A model generated the notes under the pieces. It had not been told where the DNA came from and made no database searches. It was given only the letters and a program-made list of their open reading frames with translations. A stretch of 42,547 nucleotides of DNA from UBA2357 sp041678045 (GTDB taxonomy: Bacteria; Pseudomonadota; Gammaproteobacteria; Burkholderiales; Rhodocyclaceae). The position numbers and the translations under genes were made by a program. Numbering within the stretch: position 1 is the first letter of the stretch; each line of letters begins with the position of its first letter. Shown piece by piece: positions 37,948-42,547 of the stretch. The stretch lies in contig JBAYOV010000031.1 in the NCBI GenBank assembly GCA_041678045.1, positions 1 through 42,547 on the forward strand, written 5' to 3'.

Positions 37948-38730
37948 TCAGCGTCCGTGAAACTGCGGGCTGCGCTTTGCCAGAAACGCGGCCATGCCCT
38001 CGTGGTAGTCCTCGGTGGCGAGAAAGGCGAAGGCCTCGCGCTTTTCCTCGTCGCTGAGCGCCACGCCGTTGCCCAGCCGGCGCACCCATTGCTTGTGCGC
38101 ACGGGCCACCAGCGGGGCGCCGGCGCAAATCCGGCCTGCGGTGGCCTGCACCTCGTGCAGCACCTCGGCATCGGCCACGACACGGGTGAGCAGCCCCTTC
38201 TCATAGGCTTCGCGGGCATCCAGAATGCGCCCTTCGAGCAGGATTTCGAGCAGCACGGCGGGACCGACCAGCGCCAGCAGTCCGGCCATCTCGCCTGGAT
38301 ACATGGAAAACCCCAAGCGATTGATGGGGGCGCCGAAGCGTGCGCTTTCACCGGCAATGCGCAGGTCGCAGCACCCGGCAATCTCCAGCCCGCCGCCCAC
38401 GCACGCCCCCTGGATGGCCGCAATCGTCGGCACCGGGCAGTTGCGGATCGCGTCGAGCGCCTCGGCCACCAGCTCGTCGTGATAGTGCACCGCGTCCTCC
38501 ACCGTGGCGCGCACGGTGAGGAATTCCTCGATGTCGCCGCCTGCGGCAAAGGCCCGCTCGCCTGCGCCGCGCAGGATCACGCAGCGCAGGTCGGAATTGT
38601 TGTTGAGGACGAGCATCGCTTCGCGCAGCTGCCGCCACATGGACGAATCGATGGCGTTCAGCTTGTCCGGGTTGTTCAGCGTCAGGGTGGCGACGTGGTG
38701 GCTCAGTTCAAGATCGATGCGTGATTGCAT
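37948..38730 (-). CDS. enoyl-CoA hydratase/isomerase (crotonase) family protein
   Basis: A 260-residue crotonase-fold protein: LTLNNPDKLNAIDSSMW, the oxyanion-hole regions GERAFAAGGDIEEF and IQGACVGGGLEIAGCCDLRI (in parts). The Glu of GGGLEIA matches the first catalytic Glu of hydratases, but the usual second one (consensus FGxPE) is absent; the sequence is FGAPINRLGFSMYPG. A simple hydratase function is therefore doubtful and an isomerase, hydrolase or other crotonase reaction is possible. The ATG at 38730 is the family start. Its gene is convergent with cobQ. Confidence 0.85.
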   Translation of the reverse strand: MQSRIDLELSHHVATLTLNNPDKLNAIDSSMWRQLREAMLVLNNNSDLRCVILRGAGERAFAAGGDIEEFLTVRATVEDAVHYHDELVAEALDAIRNCPVPTIAAIQGACVGGGLEIAGCCDLRIAGESARFGAPINRLGFSMYPGEMAGLLALVGPAVLLEILLEGRILDAREAYEKGLLTRVVADAEVLHEVQATAGRICAGAPLVARAHKQWVRRLGNGVALSDEEKREAFAFLATEDYHEGMAAFLAKRSPQFHGR

Positions 38731-38944
38731 GGTGTGTGCGGGCGTCGAAGGCCGTCGTTCAAACCCGGGATGATACGGTTGCGGGGGAGGATCGCAAATA
38801 GGCGGCCGGTGCGCGTGTCCGGTGTGTGGGCGAGCGTGGCGGAGCCGGCAGTGTCTGCAAGAACGGCATTCAGCACTGCCGGTGATAGACTGTGCCGCGC
38901 TGGCCGTAAGGCATGTCAGTCGAGTGGGCCGGCAAGGAGCCGCT

Positions 38945-40255
38945 GTGTCGCTTGTCAATCAATTGCTGATCATTCTTGCACTGATCGTAACCAGTGCCTT
39001 CTTTTCGATTTCCGAGATTTCGCTGGCCGCCTCGCGCAAGGTCAAGTTACGCCTGATGGCTGAAGGGGGGCATCCGAACGCCCAGCGGGTGCTGGCCCTG
39101 CAGGACAGCCCGGGCAATTTCTTCACCGTGGTGCAGATCGGCCTGAATGCGGTGGCGATCCTGGGGGGGATCGTGGGCGAGTCGGCGCTGTCGCCCTATC
39201 TGGTGACGCTGCTGCGGCCCGTGTATGACGGCCCGTGGCTGGAGAGCGTCTGTTTTGTGCTGGCCTTCGTGTTCGTCACGTCACTGTTCGTGCTGTTTGC
39301 AGACCTGATGCCCAAACGCTTCGGCATGGCGCACCCCGAGCGGGTTGCGGTGGCCACGGTACGGCCGATGCAGTTTTGCATGTTGCTGTTTGCGCCGCTG
39401 GTGTGGGTGTTCAACGGGCTGGCCGACCGGCTCTTTCGCCTGCTGGGCATTGCCAACGTGCGCAGCGAGGAAATCACCCCCGACGACATCATGGCGATGG
39501 CCGATGCAGGCGCGCAGGCCGGCGTGTTGCTCAATCAGGAGCAGCACCTGATTGCCAACGTCTTCGAACTGGATTCGCGCATCATCCCCTCGGCGATGAC
39601 CGCACGCGAGAGCATCGTGTTCCTCACTCTGGGGGAGGCCGAAGAGAACATCCGCAACAAGATTTCCGAAACACCGCATGGCAAGTATCCGGTGTGCGAG
39701 AAGGACGGCATCGATTCGGTGATCGGCTATGTCGATGCGAAGGACATCCTGCCGCGCATCGTGAATGGGCAGAAGTTGTCGCTGCGTACGGAACCCATCG
39801 TGCGCCAGATACTGGTGCTGCCCGAAACCCTGAACCTGTTCGAGGCGCTGGAGCGGTTTCGCGATGCGAAAGAGGATTTCGCGATCATCGTGAACGAGTA
39901 CGCCCTGGTGGTGGGCCTGCTCACCCTGCAGGATGTGATGAGCACGGTGATGGGCGATCTGGTGAGCCCCTTCCAGGAAGAGCTGATTGTGCGCCGGGAC
40001 GACAATTCGTGGCTGATCGACGGCCTGACGCCCATCGAGGATGTGATGCAGGCGCTGAGCATCGACGTCTTCGAGGGCTTTCAGAACTATGAGACGGTGG
40101 CCGGTTTCCTGATGTACACGTTGCGCAAGGTGCCCAAGCGCACCGACTTCGTGGAGTATGCCGGCTACAAGTTCGAGGTGGTGGACATCGACAACTACCG
40201 CATCGACCAGGTGCTGGTGACGCGCGCCGGGACCCCGCCGGCGGAGGTCAAGTAA
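38945..40255 (+). CDS. CBS-domain membrane protein, HlyC/CorC family (DUF21)
   Basis: The 436-residue protein has an N-terminal DUF21/CNNM membrane domain (four hydrophobic segments within about 1-165; FFSISEISLAASRKVKLRL, then LFADLMPKRFGMAHPERVA in part), a tandem CBS pair (about 185-335; GKYPVCEKDGIDSVIGYVDA in part and DFAIIVNEYALVVGLLTLQD) and a C-terminal CorC_HlyC domain (VRRDDNSWLIDGLTPIEDV onward). Relatives act in magnesium/cobalt efflux or resistance, which is of interest beside a cobalt-using pathway. The start is GTG at 38945 with AAGGAG at 38934-38939; earlier in-frame residues look non-coding. Confidence 0.9.
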   Translation: MSLVNQLLIILALIVTSAFFSISEISLAASRKVKLRLMAEGGHPNAQRVLALQDSPGNFFTVVQIGLNAVAILGGIVGESALSPYLVTLLRPVYDGPWLESVCFVLAFVFVTSLFVLFADLMPKRFGMAHPERVAVATVRPMQFCMLLFAPLVWVFNGLADRLFRLLGIANVRSEEITPDDIMAMADAGAQAGVLLNQEQHLIANVFELDSRIIPSAMTARESIVFLTLGEAEENIRNKISETPHGKYPVCEKDGIDSVIGYVDAKDILPRIVNGQKLSLRTEPIVRQILVLPETLNLFEALERFRDAKEDFAIIVNEYALVVGLLTLQDVMSTVMGDLVSPFQEELIVRRDDNSWLIDGLTPIEDVMQALSIDVFEGFQNYETVAGFLMYTLRKVPKRTDFVEYAGYKFEVVDIDNYRIDQVLVTRAGTPPAEVK

Positions 40256-40262
40256 CCGATCC

Positions 40263-40336
40263 CGTTCGCCCTGAGCCTCTCGAAGGGCGATTCCGACGGT
40301 GCCTACGAACGGGCTTCGGCAGGCTCTGCCCGAACG
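40263..40336. repeat. REP-like pair of inverted repeats between convergent genes
   Basis: Two stem-loops lie head to head: 40263-40290 (TCGCCCT, loop, AAGGGCGA; core CTGAGCCTCTCGAAG) and 40306-40336 (CGAACGGGC, loop, GCCCGAACG; core CTTCGGCAGGCTCTG). The cores are near reverse complements of each other and match the TGAGCCTGTCGAA-type extragenic repeat common in proteobacterial genomes. The position between two convergent genes suggests a terminator or mRNA-protecting role. Confidence 0.75.
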
Positions 40337-40356
40337 GTGTTTGGCAGGGTGACGTG

Positions 40357-41028
40357 TTACGCCGCGCGGCTCTTGGCCTTCGCAATGCGCGCCAGCGCGG
40401 CGCGTCCGCTCTGGATGTGCTCGCGCATGCGCTGCTCTGCGGTGTCCAGGTTGCGCGCCAGCAGGGCATCGAGCAGGAGGCGGTGTTCGGCGAGCGACTG
40501 CTCCAGCCGTCCTTCCGAAAACAGCGAGTTGTGGCGCGACAGCTTGATGACCTTGCGCAGGTCGGTGATGACCTGCAGCAGCCAGCGGTTGTCGGCAATT
40601 TCCTGCAGTGCGTGGTGAAACGCCTGATTCGCTTCGAAGAAGCCGTTGATGTCGCCCGTCTCCGCAGCCCGCTCCAGATCGGCATGGATGCAGCGCAGGC
40701 GCTCCAGATCGGCGTCACTCGCCCGCTGGGCGCTTTCGCGCGCGCACTGGCCTTCGAGCAGGGCCATCACGGTGAAGACTTCGTCCAGATCGCGTTCCGA
40801 AATTTCGGTCACATAACAGCCCCGGCGCGGCTTGAGCGTGACCAGTCCTTCCGAGGCAAGGACCTTCAGGGCTTCGCGCAGCGGGGTGCGCGAGATGCCG
40901 TACTGATCCGCAATCGCCTGCTCGTCAATCCAGGTGCCGGGGGCGAGTTCGTGCGCAAAGATGCGCTGGCGCAGCCTTTCGGCTACTTCCTGATACAGCG
41001 CGAGTGGGGCAATACGGTTGGAGCTCAT
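40357..41028 (-). CDS. GntR-family transcription regulator (FCD domain)
   Basis: The 223-residue protein has an N-terminal winged helix (about 10-75; ALYQEVAERLRQRIF, then IADQYGISRTPLREALKVLASEGL in part, and RRGCYV) and an all-helical FCD ligand domain (about 85-210; with EANQAFHHAL and EHRLLLDALLARN). FCD regulators answer to organic acids or CoA-linked metabolites. It is divergent from the methylmalonyl-CoA mutase gene, so control of that gene (propionate or methylmalonyl metabolism) is a reasonable inference. The ligand is unknown. Confidence 0.92.
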   Translation of the reverse strand: MSSNRIAPLALYQEVAERLRQRIFAHELAPGTWIDEQAIADQYGISRTPLREALKVLASEGLVTLKPRRGCYVTEISERDLDEVFTVMALLEGQCARESAQRASDADLERLRCIHADLERAAETGDINGFFEANQAFHHALQEIADNRWLLQVITDLRKVIKLSRHNSLFSEGRLEQSLAEHRLLLDALLARNLDTAEQRMREHIQSGRAALARIAKAKSRAA

Positions 41029-41148
41029 GGTGACAGGGCGGGCTATCCGGAGTTTTTGTCATGGCCCGGATGCCGGTAGGGGTATCCGGGGGCCTGGCAA
41101 CCGGTCGCACGCCTGCGTCGCGTACGTGCGCAGACATGTCGAAGTCGG

Positions 41149-41178
41149 TTGCATTCATAATTATGGATAAAGTATTAT
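41149..41178 (+). promoter_or_regulatory. candidate promoter and AT-rich operator of the mutase gene
   Basis: TTGCAT (41149-41154) and TATTAT (41173-41178) are separated by 18 bp; the -10 box matches 5 of 6. ATAAT (41157-41161) and ATTAT (41174-41178) form an inverted repeat across the spacer, a plausible site for the divergent GntR regulator. The block is the only AT-rich part of the 404-bp gap. Confidence 0.45.
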
Positions 41179-41224
41179 TTCCTTTGCTGGTCAAGTCAAC
41201 TTCCGGCGCGTCGCAGGACATGGG

Positions 41225-41319
41225 AGACCCCGGCTCGACCGGGGCTGGAGAGGGGTCTTGCGGCGCAAGGGGCGCCGACGACCACCCGCAGCATCTGCTT
41301 GCGGGTGGTCTTGTCGTCG
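41225..41319 (+). other. structured leader of the mutase gene
   Basis: Two structured elements follow the candidate promoter. First, CCCCGG (41228-41233) can pair with CCGGGG (41239-41244), while the overlapping AGACCCC (41225-41231) can pair with GGGGTCT (41252-41258); the two stems exclude each other. Second, ACCACCCGCA (41281-41290) pairs with TGCGGGTGGT (41300-41309), extended outside by CGACG/CGTCG (41276-41280, 41315-41319). No T-run follows. No cobalamin aptamer is recognised. Confidence 0.45.
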
Positions 41320-41432
41320 CCTGCGGGATTAAGATGGCGCCTGTTCCTGCCCGTGTGTCAGCCAGTCAGGGCGGGCGGTGTCGAAACGACTCAAGGCCGC
41401 AGTGCGCGGCGTTCGAATTCATGAGGTAAGCA

Positions 41433-42547
41433 ATGTCTAAGCAGGGATATCCGGAGTACAGCCAGGCCGACCTGGATGCGTGGCACAAGGCTGCTGCGAA
41501 ACATGCGCCCGAGGGCAAGGTCGAGAACCTGAACTGGAATACACCCGAAGGGATCGCGGTCAAGCCTCTGTACACGGCCGACGACCTTGCGGGCCTGCCG
41601 TTTGCGGACACCCTGCCGGGTTTTGAGCCTTTCCTGCGCGGCCCGCAGCCGACCATGTACGCGGTCAAGCCGTGGACCATTCGCCAGTACGCCGGCTTCT
41701 CCACCGCAGAAGAGTCGAACGCCTTCTACCGCAAGGCACTCGCCGCCGGGGGGCAGGGCGTGTCGGTGGCCTTCGATCTGGCTACCCACCGTGGCTACGA
41801 TTCGGACCACCCCCGGGTCACCGGTGACGTCGGCAAGGCCGGTGTGGCCATCGACTCGGTCGAGGACATGAAGATCCTGTTCGACAGCATTCCGCTCGAC
41901 AAGGTGTCGGTGTCGATGACCATGAACGGCGCCGTGCTGCCCATCCTGGCCGGCTACATCGTCGCCGCTGAGGAGCAGGGTGTCAGCCAGGACAAGCTCT
42001 CGGGCACGATCCAGAACGACATCCTGAAAGAATTCATGGTGCGGAACACCTATATTTATCCGCCCACCCCGTCGATGAAGATCATCGCCGACATCTTCGG
42101 CTACACCGCGCAGCACATGCCGAAGTTCAACAGCATCTCGATCTCCGGTTACCACATCCAGGAAGCGGGCGCGAACCAGGCCATCGAACTGGCGTTCACG
42201 CTGGCCGACGGTCTCGAATACGTGCGCACCGGCATCAATTCCGGCATGGACGTCGATACCTTCGCTGGCCGCCTGTCCTTCTTCTGGGCGGTGGGGATGA
42301 ACTTCTACCTCGAAATCGCCAAGATGCGTGCTGCGCGTTTGCTGTGGTGGCGGATCATGAAGGGCTTCAATCCCAAGAACCCGAAGTCGATGATGCTGCG
42401 CACCCATTCGCAGACCTCGGGCTGGTCGCTCACCGAGCAGGACCCGTACAACAACGTCGTGCGCACCACCATCGAGGCCATGGCCGCAGTGTTCGGCGGC
42501 ACCCAGTCGCTGCACACCAACGCGCTCGACGAAGCCATCGCGCTGCC
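41433..42547 (+). CDS. methylmalonyl-CoA mutase large subunit (5' part, runs off the window)
   Basis: The frame is open from the ATG at 41433 to the window edge, giving 371 residues without a stop. It starts MSKQGYPEYSQADLDAWHKA and carries RGPQPTMYAVKPWTIRQYAG (in part), GVSVAFDLATHRGYDSDHPR, VSMTMNGAVLPILAGYI, NDILKEFMVRNTYIYPP, ISGYHIQEAGANQAIELAFT and MLRTHSQTSGWSLTEQDPYN, all from the catalytic barrel of MutB/ScpA. The enzyme interconverts methylmalonyl-CoA and succinyl-CoA with adenosylcobalamin, so it consumes the product of the neighbouring pathway. The cobalamin-binding C-terminus is outside the window. GAGGTAA lies five bases before the ATG. Confidence 0.95.
   Translation, partial: MSKQGYPEYSQADLDAWHKAAAKHAPEGKVENLNWNTPEGIAVKPLYTADDLAGLPFADTLPGFEPFLRGPQPTMYAVKPWTIRQYAGFSTAEESNAFYRKALAAGGQGVSVAFDLATHRGYDSDHPRVTGDVGKAGVAIDSVEDMKILFDSIPLDKVSVSMTMNGAVLPILAGYIVAAEEQGVSQDKLSGTIQNDILKEFMVRNTYIYPPTPSMKIIADIFGYTAQHMPKFNSISISGYHIQEAGANQAIELAFTLADGLEYVRTGINSGMDVDTFAGRLSFFWAVGMNFYLEIAKMRAARLLWWRIMKGFNPKNPKSMMLRTHSQTSGWSLTEQDPYNNVVRTTIEAMAAVFGGTQSLHTNALDEAIAL

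Noticed and set aside
40256..40362. A CRISPR-like repeat structure
   Set aside because: Only two inverted copies are present, with no regular spacers and no cas genes; it fits a REP-like element.

Overview
The window reads as chromosomal DNA of a GC-rich betaproteobacterium, probably of the Rhodocyclales type (Azoarcus/Thauera/Zoogloea-like). This placement is an inference from base composition, the gene families and an aerobic-type cobalamin gene set; no 16S or other taxonomic marker is present. The centre of the window is a large vitamin B12 locus for uptake, corrin ring synthesis, cobalt handling and nucleotide-loop assembly. A small accessory patch lies on the left and general metabolism on the right.

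Left edge (1-2084): the 3' end of a group II intron (reverse transcriptase tail plus domains V/VI), an AT-rich Phd/YefM-RelE type toxin-antitoxin pair, and a leftward pair made of a small unknown ORF and a Fic-fold protein whose catalytic His is replaced by Gln. This patch looks horizontally acquired.

B12 locus, first part (2085-12051): cobU (leftward), a methyl-accepting chemotaxis protein, then a cobalamin riboswitch followed by btuB-btuC-btuD-cobA-cbiA/cobB (rightward). A CbiM-like cobalt permease points left from its own riboswitch.

B12 locus, second part (12303-28726): two very similar cobalamin riboswitches stand back to back. The left one faces cbiM. The right one faces a long, tightly overlapped operon: cobG-cobH-cobI-cobJ, then cobL-cobE-cobM-cobF-cobO-cobW-cobN-AAA ATPase-VWA protein-bluB. 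cobK (precorrin-6A reductase) is inserted in the opposite orientation between cobJ and cobL, overlapping cobJ at its 3' end and sharing start-codon bases with cobL. CobG, CobF and CobN mark the oxygen-dependent, late cobalt insertion route. The CobS/CobT chelatase subunits are absent; a split ChlI/ChlD-like pair sits directly behind cobN instead.

Middle right (28803-34235): comEA-like, rhlE-like DEAD-box helicase, M48 metallopeptidase and a Tat-exported metallo-beta-lactamase-fold protein, followed by the B12 genes btuF, cobC (threonine-phosphate decarboxylase) and cbiB (all leftward) and cobQ (rightward) up to 37909. Right end: a crotonase-family protein, a CBS-domain CorC/HlyC-type membrane protein, a REP-like inverted repeat pair, a GntR/FCD regulator, and the 5' part of a B12-dependent methylmalonyl-CoA mutase that runs off the window.

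Together the genes bring in cobalamin, cobinamide and cobalt, build the corrin ring, insert cobalt, adenosylate it, make the aminopropanol arm and 5,6-dimethylbenzimidazole, and start nucleotide-loop assembly. Genes not found here: cobS/cobV (cobalamin synthase), cobT/cobU-type DMB phosphoribosyltransferase, alpha-ribazole phosphatase, the Co(II) reductase and any other cobalt ECF components.
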